Shown in pieces: positions 26,070-35,661 of a stretch of 64,000 nucleotides of DNA. Location of the stretch: positions 98,883 to 162,882 of the forward strand of contig NZ_JAOTIF010000014.1 of NCBI RefSeq assembly GCF_025628885.1. Reading direction: 5' to 3'. The notes under the pieces were generated by a model, which had not been told where the DNA came from, did no database searches, and saw nothing but the letters and a program-made list of their open reading frames with translations. Position numbers and translations under genes: made by a program. Origin of the DNA: Paraflavisolibacter caeni (GTDB lineage: Bacteria; Bacteroidota; Bacteroidia; Chitinophagales; Chitinophagaceae). How positions within the stretch are numbered: position 1 is the stretch's first letter; every line of letters begins with the position of its first letter.

Positions 26070-26867
26070 TTACGATTTCAATTGCCCTTGAATGGCAATT
26101 GCCCTTGCCTTCAGCTTAATTAAACCGTCAAATTCAATTGGCATCTTCTTCTGAATAGCTGATTTTAATTGCTCTTGAGTTTCTGGACTTAGTAATGCCA
26201 AATAGCTGGGTGCAGGTCCTTGTCCCCCTAAGAAGGGATTCCAAAAATCATCAAAGTTTTTAAACACTGTAGCTATATCCAGGTAGGAGGATTCAACATC
26301 TATCAGATCAGCTTCTTCAAATATTTGATGTAATTGTTCTGTATTACAAATTGGAAAACGAACGCCCTCATCAAATTTGTAACCTTCTGTGTCAATCTCC
26401 CGGACTGTATCCCAAAATAATCTTAAAAACTCCATCTTGCCTGAATAGTCCCAAACATAGGCTGCGATTGTCCCTCCTGGCTTTACAACTCTTTTCATTT
26501 CAGAAAATGCACTGATAATGTCAGGAAAAAAATTGAGTGCAAGCCCAGAGACAACAATATCAAATGTGTTATCCGATATTGGAATATTAGATGAGCTCCC
26601 AATATAGAAATCGGTTTTGGGCAAGTTTTTTTCTTTTGCCTTTGATAAGAATTCTGATGACGTATCAACACAAGACAAACGATCTGGCTTGCAGGAATTG
26701 GATATAGCTTCACTTAAAGCACCCGTTCCACACCCAAGGTCAAGCCAGGACTTGTGATAAGGAAAATTAAGCCATTGAAGAAATACATCTGCCATTAGTG
26801 TACTCCACCTCCCCATAAAATATTCATATGAGTCGCCACTATTCCACTTGTCGGTTATCCTTTTCAT
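26070..26867 (-). CDS. Class I SAM-dependent methyltransferase
   Basis: This 265-residue soluble protein has a Methyltransf_11/25-type Rossmann core. Motif I is LDLGCGTGALSEAI (about residue 45), the acidic residue after beta-2 is in SCVDTSSEFL, and the post-motif region has FDIVVSGLALNFFPD and MKRVVKPGGTIAAYV. The N-terminal WNSGDSYEYFMGRWS is typical of the ubiquinone-methylase-like small-molecule methyltransferases. The substrate is unknown. The gene is convergent with the cyclase-like gene and downstream of the TAT-signal ORF. Confidence 0.88.
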   Translation of the reverse strand: MKRITDKWNSGDSYEYFMGRWSTLMADVFLQWLNFPYHKSWLDLGCGTGALSEAISNSCKPDRLSCVDTSSEFLSKAKEKNLPKTDFYIGSSSNIPISDNTFDIVVSGLALNFFPDIISAFSEMKRVVKPGGTIAAYVWDYSGKMEFLRLFWDTVREIDTEGYKFDEGVRFPICNTEQLHQIFEEADLIDVESSYLDIATVFKNFDDFWNPFLGGQGPAPSYLALLSPETQEQLKSAIQKKMPIEFDGLIKLKARAIAIQGQLKS

Positions 26868-26987
26868 TTTTGATGAATATTATTTACGAGTATTAGATAT
26901 CAGAAACTTGTCCAACAGTTATTGTGGCAATAATCAGTTTAATTACGCACTAAGTTAAGGTCGTACCAATGGGCAGGTCATCTCAAT

Positions 26988-27137
26988 TTAATTTATAAAA
27001 GTAGTTTTTGTCTTCCATAATCCGCCTGCAATACTGACACCGGGTACAGCCAAAACCATTGAAGCACTAGCTAGTTTGGTAACAGAAGTTAAGAATTCTC
27101 TTCTTCCATAATTGATATAATAACTTTTATTCTCCAT
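26988..27137 (-). CDS. 49-residue orphan twin-arginine signal peptide ORF
   Basis: A short ORF reads MENKSYYINYGRREFLTSVT, then KLASASMVLAVPGVSIAGG, then LWKTKTTFIN and stop. It has the twin-arginine consensus RREFL, a hydrophobic core and a plausible cleavage region, so it is a complete Tat signal with almost no mature protein. It starts 34 nt after the OsmC stop on the same strand. It may be the 5' remnant of a lost exported enzyme or a genuine microprotein. No continuation of a mature domain was seen in the other frames between 26868 and 26988. Confidence 0.5.
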   Translation of the reverse strand: MENKSYYINYGRREFLTSVTKLASASMVLAVPGVSIAGGLWKTKTTFIN

Positions 27138-27170
27138 AAGACTTGTTTATTTTAATCGTAGTGCTTTCAC

Positions 27171-27671
27171 CTAATTATATGAAGTTTCAATTTGAACACC
27201 TTTGCTAATCGTTTGATAAACCACACAAAATCTTTCTGTGAGCTTTTCTAAACTTTCAATCTGTTCAGCAGTTGCATCAGAATCAAATTGAAAATGAAGA
27301 CGAATACTTTTAAATCCAACAGGCACTTCTTTGGAAACACCTAAAGTTCCGCGAAAATCTATATCTCCTTCTGCATATATTTTTCCATTTCTTATTTCTA
27401 TTCCAATTGCAGTTGCTACCGCTTTTAATGTAACACCAGCACATGCGACCAATGCTTCTAGTAACAAATCTCCAGAGCATGCAAGTGAACCATCGCCACC
27501 AGTTGCAGGATGCAAACCAGCTTTAACTAATGCACGGCCAGTTTCAACTTTACAAGCAATCCCTTCTCCTATATTTCCTTGAGCTTTCAAAGTAATGATT
27601 GCTGATCCAGGTTCAGTTTTATATTTTTCCTTAAGAGGCGCTTGTAAATTTCTTAATTCTGTGGCGTTCAT
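27171..27671 (-). CDS. OsmC family peroxiredoxin-like protein
   Basis: This 166-residue protein of the OsmC/Ohr superfamily detoxifies organic hydroperoxides in characterised members. The two catalytic cysteines are seen in L-V-A-C-A-G-V-T (about residue 77) and in E-R-F-C-V-V-Y (about 149). The fold motif GDGSLACSGDLLLEAL precedes the first Cys and an Arg/Glu-containing N-terminal strand is present. Its length is slightly above the usual 140. The Tat-signal ORF follows 33 nt downstream. The exact subfamily (OsmC versus YhfA-like) is uncertain. Confidence 0.85.
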   Translation of the reverse strand: MNATELRNLQAPLKEKYKTEPGSAIITLKAQGNIGEGIACKVETGRALVKAGLHPATGGDGSLACSGDLLLEALVACAGVTLKAVATAIGIEIRNGKIYAEGDIDFRGTLGVSKEVPVGFKSIRLHFQFDSDATAEQIESLEKLTERFCVVYQTISKGVQIETSYN

Positions 27672-28038
27672 AATGAGTTACACTTACTGGTTAAAGTTAT
27701 AAAGTTTCAAAGAGAGTTGAAAGTTGACTTTGGCTATTAATCACCTTAGTTAAAGCATAAGACATAAAGTCCACCTTCTTCAACTTCAAAGATTTCATCA
27801 AATATGGTAGGAAAATGTAGCGGAGTTAGTAAAGTCTTCAAAGTCATCCTCTGTGTTTGTCTACTTTCAAGGTATAATAATTACTGGCCCGTTGATCAGT
27901 ATCGTGGTAAATCCATGGTCGCCTAAAAAATGATACTTTCACCGTACGAACTAAAATGAATAGGTAAAGTAATTGTATAAAGAAAAGCTTCGGATGAGCA
28001 TTGGAAAAGGCTCAATTGAAGAAGAAAGGAAGATCTTC
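27672..28038. other. Intergenic stretch with no recognised gene
   Basis: This divergent region between the OsmC gene and selO is A+T-rich. A 33-codon minus-strand ORF is present near 27755-27850, but it has no recognisable motif. No terminator, clear promoter pair or repeat was found. Confidence 0.5.
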
Positions 28039-29598
28039 ATGAAAAACTTAAGCGAAATAACATTCAGGAATGATTTTGTTGAAAATTTCCCGGGTGATGA
28101 TACCGGCAGCACGCAGCCAAGGCAAACTCCAGGGATGTTTTATAGCAAAGCTTTGCCTACGCCGGTAAATAAGGTCGCACTACTGGCCTGGAGTGATGAA
28201 TTGGCAGAAGAACTGGAGTTATCAAAACCTGCTTCACAAAAAGAAATTGATATATTGGGTGGTAACGAGGTCACACCTTCCATGTATCCCTATGCAGCTT
28301 GCTACGCAGGTCACCAGTTTGGAAACTGGGCAGGACAGTTGGGCGATGGCCGGGCGATTACGCTGGGCGAACTGGTTACTTCAAAAGGTCAGAAATGGGA
28401 GTTGCAGTTAAAAGGCGCGGGATCAACAGCTTACAGCCGAATGGCAGATGGGAGAGCCGTGTTGCGGTCCTCTGTCAGGGAATACCTGATGAGTGAAGCA
28501 ATACATCATCTTCGTATACCTACCACTAGGGCTTTGAGTTTGGTGAGCACGGGCGAACCCGTTTTACGTGATATGTTTTACGATGGACATCCGGCTTATG
28601 AACCCGGAGCCATAGTAATGCGGGTGGCCCCAAGTTTTCTGCGCTTCGGCAATTTTGAAATTTTCGCAGCAAGAGGCGAGCTCGATAACTTAAGAAAGCT
28701 AGTTGATTGGACAATAGAAAAATATTATCCTCATCTCCAGGGTCAGGACAGGGTGATCAGCTGGTACAAAGAAATGGTTGACCGCACAGCGAGGCTGATG
28801 GTGGAGTGGATGAGAGTTGGTTTTGTGCATGGAGTGATGAACACCGATAACATGTCTATTCTTGGATTAACCATCGATTATGGTCCTTATTCGTTTGTTG
28901 ATAATTATGATCCTTCCTTTACACCCAATACAACCGATTTGCCGGGCAGGAGATATGCCTTTGCACGACAGGCAGCGGTAGCCAAATGGAACCTTGGCTG
29001 TTTGGGAGGCGCTATCCTTCCATTATTATCCGGAGAAGAGGAGTTGATTAAGGTCGTTGATAGTTACGATGATGTTTATTGGACGGCGTTCTATTCCATG
29101 ATGGGAAATAAGATCGGATTGGATGGAGTAAGGCCCGATGATATCTCGCTGATTACTGAACTGGAAAAGATGATGGCTACTGTGCAACCGGATATGACAA
29201 TATTTTACCAGCTTTTAAGCCACCTTCCTGCAGAAACTAAAAACAAAGAAGAAGTGTTGCAACATTTCGGAGAAAGTTTTTATCAGAAACTTTCACAAAT
29301 ACAATCGGATTTAATCTTCAATTGGATTCAACGCTACCGGGAAAGGAAAAAGACAAATACCATAAGCCCTGAAGAGTCAGTAAAACGTATGCAGGAGAAT
29401 AATCCCCGTTTCATTTTACGGAATTATTTGCTTCACCAGGCAATTGAAGACTTGGAAAAAGGAGATGATAGCCTATTTGTAAAACTGCAGCAGGCTATGA
29501 AAGAACCTTATTCAGCAAAACACGATGAGTTCTTTCAAAAGCGCCCATCTTGGGCTAGCCAAAAGGCAGGCTGTTCCATGTTAAGCTGTAGTTCTTAA
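28039..29598 (+). CDS. selO: SelO family protein adenylyltransferase (YdiU/UPF0061)
   Basis: SelO is a pseudokinase-fold enzyme that transfers AMP to protein Ser/Thr/Tyr residues and is linked to oxidative stress. Diagnostic blocks are GNWAGQLGDGRAITLGE, LKGAGSTAYSRMADGRAVL, RSSVREYLMSEA, VHGVMNTDNMSILGLTIDYG and the tail C-S-M-L-S-C-S-S, whose Cys corresponds to the selenocysteine position of vertebrate SelO. The start at 28039 (MKNLSEITF) fits the family; ATG 27994 is a possible upstream start. The gene is monocistronic. It converges with the CHU_C protein gene, whose stop is only 6 nt away. Confidence 0.93.
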   Translation: MKNLSEITFRNDFVENFPGDDTGSTQPRQTPGMFYSKALPTPVNKVALLAWSDELAEELELSKPASQKEIDILGGNEVTPSMYPYAACYAGHQFGNWAGQLGDGRAITLGELVTSKGQKWELQLKGAGSTAYSRMADGRAVLRSSVREYLMSEAIHHLRIPTTRALSLVSTGEPVLRDMFYDGHPAYEPGAIVMRVAPSFLRFGNFEIFAARGELDNLRKLVDWTIEKYYPHLQGQDRVISWYKEMVDRTARLMVEWMRVGFVHGVMNTDNMSILGLTIDYGPYSFVDNYDPSFTPNTTDLPGRRYAFARQAAVAKWNLGCLGGAILPLLSGEEELIKVVDSYDDVYWTAFYSMMGNKIGLDGVRPDDISLITELEKMMATVQPDMTIFYQLLSHLPAETKNKEEVLQHFGESFYQKLSQIQSDLIFNWIQRYRERKKTNTISPEESVKRMQENNPRFILRNYLLHQAIEDLEKGDDSLFVKLQQAMKEPYSAKHDEFFQKRPSWASQKAGCSMLSCSS

Positions 29599-29603
29599 AT
29601 TGC

Positions 29604-32057
29604 TTACCTTATCAACACAACATTCCCTTTTTTTGAAATGATCCTGCCGGTATAATCAATCCCCTGTACCATATAAACAAAGTTGCCTGTTGGTTGTTCC
29701 TGGCCGGAGACCCTGCCATCCCAGCCTTTACCACCTTCACTCGTACTGAAAATAAGCTGGCCCCAGCGATTATAAATTCTGAAAAAATTCAGTTGCTTGA
29801 TGCCCACAAGAATAGGACGTATCACATCATTGTGAGTATCCCCATTCGGAGTAAATCCGGAAGGAACAAAAATTTCCGGGCCAGTTTTAAAAACTTTTAC
29901 GGAAATATTATCCTCACTATAACATCCAATGGCATTGGTGGCTCGTACAATATAGGTGATCGACCCAGCCTCTATTGATGAATTTAAAGTAGCAATCGGA
30001 TTTTGAACAGTTGTAGAACTCAAACCCATGGCCGGCGACCACGTGAATTGGTAAGCACTGGGATTATTAATAGTTGCGTTTAATTGAAGCGGCTGATTGG
30101 CTACAATCATTGTATCATTTCCTGCAAAAACTTGAACACGGGGTGCTACATTTACATGAAATGTATCAATCAACGCATTAGGACAACCGTTATTATACAC
30201 TGTAAGAATATAATTAGTAGTTGATATGGGTGATGCAGTTGCTTGAATATGGAAAGGAAGCGAACTAATGTTTCCATTACCTTGGTTGGTTAATGTACCA
30301 GCAGGGCTCCATGTATAGGAAGCGCCCTTATTGATGGTAACGTTCAACGGCGCAGTTTTCCCATAGCAAATAAAAACAGAATCGGGATTAATAGCAACAC
30401 TAGGAAATTCTGCGTTCAACAAATGAACTGAAGCAACAGAACTGGTATCGGCAGGGCAAACACCACTCTTGACAATAACCCTGTAATAAATATCAGAACT
30501 AATTCTATTTGTATTGAATGTAGAATCGGTTTTTACTGGTAAAAAATTAGTCCAGTTCAACTGGTCAAATGATTGCTGCCAGTTGGCAACACCTCCTGTA
30601 TTCCCTTTTAATTGAAATTTGCTGTTGCTGGTTTGTCCAATACAAATATTTGTATTGTCCGGGCTTAAAGTACCACCCACACTTTTGGGATCAACGATTA
30701 TGCTTGCAGCCTTACTCGTATCAACATTGCATTCACTTCCGTTTTGTACAATTGCTTTATACATTGTAGTGCTCGTCAGGTTTTGTGCTGTATAATTTGT
30801 ACCTGTATTAGAAATAGCATTCCATTGATTACCATCAGTTGAGTACAGCCACTTTAAAATATTGCCAACCGATCCATTTAATGCCAATTGAGTAGTGTTT
30901 GTCCCGGTGCAAACCGATGAATTACTGAGGACCTGCCCAGCCACAGTTGGCGGTGTGACCGAAACAGGAAAAACATCTTTCAGGTCGGCACAACCATTTA
31001 CTTCACGTACCGAGATATTTCCACTTGTGGTCCCTGGTGTTACTTTAATAATATTGGTATTGCTCCCCGAATTGATGGTCCATCCCTGTGGTACAGTCCA
31101 GCTATAAGTGGCGCCGGCTAATGCAGGCACCGAATAGGTAGTAGTCACATTTGCACAGGCTTTTGTATTGCCACTAATCTCAAGTCCGGCGCAGGTGTTA
31201 CGCAACGCAACATAAGCATAAGCAAAATGAGCACCAGGTAAACAGTTGTCGGCTTCAAATGTCAGGTTTACCTGCTGTCCACGGTAAGGCGCTAAATCAA
31301 AAGTTACTTCTGTCCACCCCTTTGTCCATACATCATACAAAAGTGTTCCGGCATTATTTTGCGTGCCCGCATGTGACAGGAATGGAAGATCACTAAGGTA
31401 AAAACCGTTTGCCAAGGCTTTGGCAGTATCCAATGTTGCCCCGGTGCCGCTGCCATTGCCCCCGTTGTTATTGGTAGCATTATCAAGTGTAGGAAGATAA
31501 TACTTAGGAGAAGCACAGTCAATGACATTTCCGCTCACACTTAAGGTAGCCTTGAACATGGGCTGCTCATTCGAATTATGTGTGCCATTTTCCAGTACCA
31601 TAGCATAGGCATAAGTCATGGTATAAGGTTCCGAAGTCGAACCTGCAGGCACATTGATGTTATAAGTTATTGACCTGCTAAATCCGCCAGGGTTTGGTAT
31701 ATTGGCACGAAGATCATAGGATGTAGCCGTAGAACCGAGTTGCACGGAATAGTTATAGGAATACCCATTGATAGTAGGAATGGTGGGAAACTTTCCAAAA
31801 GGATCTGTGGAAGAAGAGGTGATTACTTTGATACCGTTTGTTGAAATATTGTATTCTTGAATAGTAGAAACACCGCTATTAGGGGCGGGAAAATTTTGAC
31901 TCGCCCCATTCAACAGGCCGGTTTTAGCCGACCAGAATGATAGATCTCCTGTTGCAAAATTAACATTTGCCGGACAGGCTTGTGTTTGACTACAGGCTGT
32001 AGAATAGTTGAATATACCCACAATACAAAGCAGCCACACCATCAATTTATAATACAT
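29604..32057 (-). CDS. Secreted Ig/PKD-like repeat protein with gliding-motility C-terminal (T9SS type B) domain
   Basis: This 817-residue extracellular protein begins with a signal peptide (LLCIVGIFNYSTACSQ). An N-terminal jelly-roll-like region (about 25-290) is followed by PKD/Ig-like repeats with recurrent S-V-C-T-G / N-I-C-I-G / F-I-C-Y-G starts and W-x-x-S-x-D-G-x-x-W motifs. The last 85 residues are the CHU_C domain: PEIFVPSGFTPNGDTHNDV, F-R-I-Y-N-R-W-G-Q and WDGRVSGQEQPTGNFVY. That domain directs export by the type IX system. It probably functions in adhesion or the cell surface; no enzyme domain was recognised. Confidence 0.88.
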   Translation of the reverse strand: MYYKLMVWLLCIVGIFNYSTACSQTQACPANVNFATGDLSFWSAKTGLLNGASQNFPAPNSGVSTIQEYNISTNGIKVITSSSTDPFGKFPTIPTINGYSYNYSVQLGSTATSYDLRANIPNPGGFSRSITYNINVPAGSTSEPYTMTYAYAMVLENGTHNSNEQPMFKATLSVSGNVIDCASPKYYLPTLDNATNNNGGNGSGTGATLDTAKALANGFYLSDLPFLSHAGTQNNAGTLLYDVWTKGWTEVTFDLAPYRGQQVNLTFEADNCLPGAHFAYAYVALRNTCAGLEISGNTKACANVTTTYSVPALAGATYSWTVPQGWTINSGSNTNIIKVTPGTTSGNISVREVNGCADLKDVFPVSVTPPTVAGQVLSNSSVCTGTNTTQLALNGSVGNILKWLYSTDGNQWNAISNTGTNYTAQNLTSTTMYKAIVQNGSECNVDTSKAASIIVDPKSVGGTLSPDNTNICIGQTSNSKFQLKGNTGGVANWQQSFDQLNWTNFLPVKTDSTFNTNRISSDIYYRVIVKSGVCPADTSSVASVHLLNAEFPSVAINPDSVFICYGKTAPLNVTINKGASYTWSPAGTLTNQGNGNISSLPFHIQATASPISTTNYILTVYNNGCPNALIDTFHVNVAPRVQVFAGNDTMIVANQPLQLNATINNPSAYQFTWSPAMGLSSTTVQNPIATLNSSIEAGSITYIVRATNAIGCYSEDNISVKVFKTGPEIFVPSGFTPNGDTHNDVIRPILVGIKQLNFFRIYNRWGQLIFSTSEGGKGWDGRVSGQEQPTGNFVYMVQGIDYTGRIISKKGNVVLIR

Positions 32058-32152
32058 AAGCAGGGGATAGTATAATTTTCACTTGGACGTCAAGTTAAAG
32101 CACGAGTTTAAGAAACACAACTACTATAACAGTTTATTGGGAATAATTATGA

Positions 32153-34162
32153 TTATGTTGTGAGACGCTCATGCGACAGGTCTTCTGCTTTGCTGCTATC
32201 ACGCTCTAAGCCCTCGGTACTGAATTCCAGGTATGCATTCACGCCACCGCCCTCATCGGTACTCAATTCCATGTTCCCATTCAAAGCACTGATACGTCGT
32301 TTGAGTGATTCCAGTCCCATGCCACTGGATTGCGCAGGCTGCTTGGTAAGCCCAATGCCATTGTCCTCGATGGAAACGGAGAGCACAGTCTCCTGTATAC
32401 TTAATTGTACTGTGGCTTCGGTGGCTTTGGAGTGTTTGAAAATATTATTGAGTAGTTCCTGCACAATGCGGTAAACTGATAATTCAAAACTGCCGACAAA
32501 ACGTTGTTCCTCACCAATAAAAAAGTAATGGACCTGCAGTGATGTACTGCTGATATTGGTGCAATAACGCTGAAGAGCCCGGTCCAGGCCGTGTTGTAGC
32601 AAGACTTCCGGCATCAGGTTGTGCGAAGTCTTGCGCACTTCTGCAGTGGCCTCGTCCAGGAGCTCAGTGGCTTTTGTATAGCCTGCCGATGCTCTTTCAC
32701 CCCCACTTGACGACAAATGCATCTTTACCGCAGCCAGCATGCCGGCAACTCCATCGTGCAGGTCTTTGGCAATGCGACTCCGCTCTTTCTCCTCACCCTG
32801 CATCAGCGCTTGTAACAACTGGATCTCTTTTTCCTGCTGCAACGCCCGTAATTGACTTTCATGGAAACGGCGTTTGTTCCTGTATTGCACATAAATCAAT
32901 GTAGCCACCAGTAAGGCAACAATGGAACTCACCAACCCTAAAAGCGCTTGCTGCCGGCTCTTTTGCAATAAAAGTTCCTTTTGTGCCAGTTCTTTTTCTT
33001 TTTGCGCGGTTTGGTATTTGGTCTCTTTTTCCGCTATGATATGGTTGTTGGCAAGCTGGATCACCGAATCCTTAAGGCGAAATCGATTTTCAAGATGTTG
33101 ATAAGCAGCCTTATAATCACCAGTTTTAAAATAAGCGTTGGCCAATTCTTCTTCGATGTCACTTTTGTATTTGAGCGCACCATCCTCTGCCACCCCATTG
33201 TAGGCATTTTCCAACAGCTGAATCACCTCCTTGTATTCGCCCTTCCTGGCCAAAGCCAGGGCCAGCGAATGAGTGGCTTTGAAAATGCGATAGTCGCTAT
33301 TTGCCACATTTGCACACTGTAACGCCTTTCGCAGCATGAGCACCGCAGAGTCTATCCTATCAAGCGTATATAAGGCATACCCATAACTTTGATACCCGGC
33401 AGCCAGGTGAAAATTATCTTTAGTGGCCTTGCTCAATTCCAATACTTCTTTCCCGACGTTCAAAGCCTCATTTTCTTTCCCCATTGCCGTCAACAAATCT
33501 GACAAGTTATTTAAAACATCTACCAGTTCGGAAGTGTCTTTTGCCTGCCTGCAAATGTTCTCTGCTTTTCTTAAATAGGTTAAAGCCTTCGCATTATTTA
33601 AAAATAAATCAGAGTAAGTGCCTGCAAAGTTGTTGTATTGAATCGCTAATGAATGTAGAATATCCTTCCGTGACGCAGAAGAAGATTGCAGCAGTTTCTC
33701 CAGAATGGCGACAGCTGCTAACCTGGCGTCTACCGCCCGGTCGCCTTGCCCGGTCGATTCGTATATATCAGCCATATTGCCAAGGCATTTCGCAATCCCC
33801 CTATCATCCTTGGCCTGACGGTAGAAAATAATCGCTTTGTTGTATAGATTGGCAGCAGAAGCATGTTTGCCCGCTTCAAGATCAATAAAAGCAAGATAAG
33901 AATAGCCTGTTGCTATCCCCTTGGCATACTGAAGACCCTGACTGGTCTTCAGCAAGGCTGAAGATGCCTGCCGTGACAAATCCTTATCCTGGTGCACCAT
34001 TTTTTTGGCAAACGCCGATAACTGCTGCACTTTTATGGTGTCGTCCTTTAGCGAAAGGAGTTTTGTTAATTCGTCATCCTGGGCTCGAACAGCCGTTTGT
34101 GCAAAAAGAAAAATGGGTACAAAAACAAAAAATTGCAATAAATAGGGGTGAATTGATTTCAT
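32153..34162 (-). CDS. TPR-containing sensor histidine kinase (HisKA_3 / NarX type)
   Basis: This 669-residue protein has a signal peptide (FFVFVPIFLFAQTAVRA), a periplasmic array of TPR repeats (about 45-380), one membrane helix (LLGLVSSIVALLVATLIYV), a short coiled coil, the HisKA_3 dimerisation motif ERSRIAKDLHDGVAGML (phospho-His near residue 468) and an HATPase domain with the N box QELLNNIFKHSKAT, then DNGIGL and SGMGLESLKRR. The topology is typical of Bacteroidota NarL-type systems. No response regulator gene is adjacent. A terminator separates it from the upstream RND operon, so it is a separate unit. Confidence 0.92.
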   Translation of the reverse strand: MKSIHPYLLQFFVFVPIFLFAQTAVRAQDDELTKLLSLKDDTIKVQQLSAFAKKMVHQDKDLSRQASSALLKTSQGLQYAKGIATGYSYLAFIDLEAGKHASAANLYNKAIIFYRQAKDDRGIAKCLGNMADIYESTGQGDRAVDARLAAVAILEKLLQSSSASRKDILHSLAIQYNNFAGTYSDLFLNNAKALTYLRKAENICRQAKDTSELVDVLNNLSDLLTAMGKENEALNVGKEVLELSKATKDNFHLAAGYQSYGYALYTLDRIDSAVLMLRKALQCANVANSDYRIFKATHSLALALARKGEYKEVIQLLENAYNGVAEDGALKYKSDIEEELANAYFKTGDYKAAYQHLENRFRLKDSVIQLANNHIIAEKETKYQTAQKEKELAQKELLLQKSRQQALLGLVSSIVALLVATLIYVQYRNKRRFHESQLRALQQEKEIQLLQALMQGEEKERSRIAKDLHDGVAGMLAAVKMHLSSSGGERASAGYTKATELLDEATAEVRKTSHNLMPEVLLQHGLDRALQRYCTNISSTSLQVHYFFIGEEQRFVGSFELSVYRIVQELLNNIFKHSKATEATVQLSIQETVLSVSIEDNGIGLTKQPAQSSGMGLESLKRRISALNGNMELSTDEGGGVNAYLEFSTEGLERDSSKAEDLSHERLTT

Positions 34163-34183
34163 GGCTTGTATGGTAAAGTTAAA

Positions 34184-34217
34184 AAAAAAGAGCCGGCACT
34201 AATACCAGCTCTTTTTT
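34184..34217 (-). terminator. Terminator of the RND efflux operon
   Basis: On the minus strand, AAAAAAGAGC-TGG and CCG-GCTCTTTTTT form a stem with a U tract. It lies between the end of the outer-membrane factor gene (34228) and the start of the kinase gene (34162). The A and T tracts make it potentially bidirectional. Confidence 0.8.
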
Positions 34218-34227
34218 AGAATTGCTT

Positions 34228-35661
34228 TTATTGCCAGCCACCCCCTAGGTCGCGGTAAATATTGACTACTGCATTCAACTGTTCTTTTTTGGTTTCTACT
34301 AATTCCAGTTTTGATTCTAATGCATCTCTCTGGGTCATTAAAACTTCGAAGTAATCAGCCCGTGCAGATTTGAATAGGTCATTGGCTATATCTATAGAAT
34401 TAGTGAGCGTATTCACTTCTTTGGACTTCAGATCATAGCTCTTTCCGAGATTGTCTATATTCGAAAGCTGGGTGGAAACTTCGAGATAGGCATTTAAGAT
34501 ACTCCGCTCATAGTTATACATCGCTTGCAATTGGCGCGCATTGGCATTGTTAAACTCCGCCTTGATCGCACTCTTGTTGATAAGCGGTCCTGCCAGGTCG
34601 CCGGCTAGAGAATACAACAAAGACTCGGGTAACTTTACCAGGTAGGTTGGCTTAAACGCCTGGAAGCCTAAGGCGGCTGAAATCCCAAAGGAGGGATAAA
34701 ATTCTGCCCTGGCAACTTGTACATCCAGCTTGGCTGCGGCTAAATCCAATTCTGCCTGTTTAATATCTGGCCGGTTAGACAGCAATTGAGAAGGAATCCC
34801 GGACTTCACCGTCGCAGGAATCAAACCCATAAAGCTGCTTTGATCTCTTGGTATTGCCTGGGGATACCGGGCCAGCAGGAAGTTGATTCTGTTCTCGGTT
34901 TCCTTGATCCTTTGAAGGATGTCAAACTCCATTGCCTGGGTTTTCAGCACTTCAGCCTGGAACTTTTGAACGGCTAGTTCGGTAGCCCTGGTAGCCTCTT
35001 TCTGGATCTTTACGATCTCCAGTGCATTCTTTTGGAGCTCAATGGTTTGTCGAACAATCTCCAGCTGATTATCCAGGGCCATCAATTCGTAATAGGAATT
35101 GGCAACCTCGGCTACCAGGTTGGTGATCACAAAGTTTTTGCCTTCAACAGTTGATAAATACCGGCTTATTGCAGCTTTCTTGGCGTTGTGCAGCTTTTTC
35201 CAGATATCCACCTCCCAGTTCGCATAGGCTGCAGCGGTAACGTCCGTCAAAGGATCAGGCATTTCCTTTCCGGGCTTGATTTCCGTAGTGGCGTCGCCTG
35301 CACCCTGGCTGGTATATCTACCTACCTTTTCAACACCAATCCCAAGCTTGGCACCAACCGATGGAAGGATTGCCCCCTGCCTGAAACGGATATCATTCCT
35401 TGCAATTTCAATTTCCTGCAAAGTGATCATCAGTTCCTGGTTATTTTTTAAGGCTGTGTCGATCAGGTTGACGAGGTTTTTATCAGTGAAAAAGTTTCGC
35501 CATTGGATCGCAGACATATTGGTGGTATCCCGGCCATTGTCGAAGGATACGGGAACTGATTTGTTTTCGGCCCGTTGCATGATGGCAGGGACCTTACAAC
35601 TGGCCATAGCTATGCTTACGCCCAGCATACTAAGACATATATATCGCTTGAGTTTAAACAT
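34228..35661 (-). CDS. RND efflux outer membrane lipoprotein (TolC/NodT family)
   Basis: This is the outer-membrane channel of a tripartite efflux pump. From ATG 35661 the protein is 477 residues with a lipoprotein signal (lipobox S-I-A-M-A-S-C, Cys near 22). Two OEP repeats follow, with long coiled-coil helices and the motifs LSNRPDIKQAELDLAAAKLD and the end YRDLGGGWQ. A longer frame opens at 35712, but the lipobox position supports 35661. That ATG overlaps the last 8 nt of the permease gene, so translation is probably coupled. Confidence 0.92.
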   Translation of the reverse strand: MFKLKRYICLSMLGVSIAMASCKVPAIMQRAENKSVPVSFDNGRDTTNMSAIQWRNFFTDKNLVNLIDTALKNNQELMITLQEIEIARNDIRFRQGAILPSVGAKLGIGVEKVGRYTSQGAGDATTEIKPGKEMPDPLTDVTAAAYANWEVDIWKKLHNAKKAAISRYLSTVEGKNFVITNLVAEVANSYYELMALDNQLEIVRQTIELQKNALEIVKIQKEATRATELAVQKFQAEVLKTQAMEFDILQRIKETENRINFLLARYPQAIPRDQSSFMGLIPATVKSGIPSQLLSNRPDIKQAELDLAAAKLDVQVARAEFYPSFGISAALGFQAFKPTYLVKLPESLLYSLAGDLAGPLINKSAIKAEFNNANARQLQAMYNYERSILNAYLEVSTQLSNIDNLGKSYDLKSKEVNTLTNSIDIANDLFKSARADYFEVLMTQRDALESKLELVETKKEQLNAVVNIYRDLGGGWQ

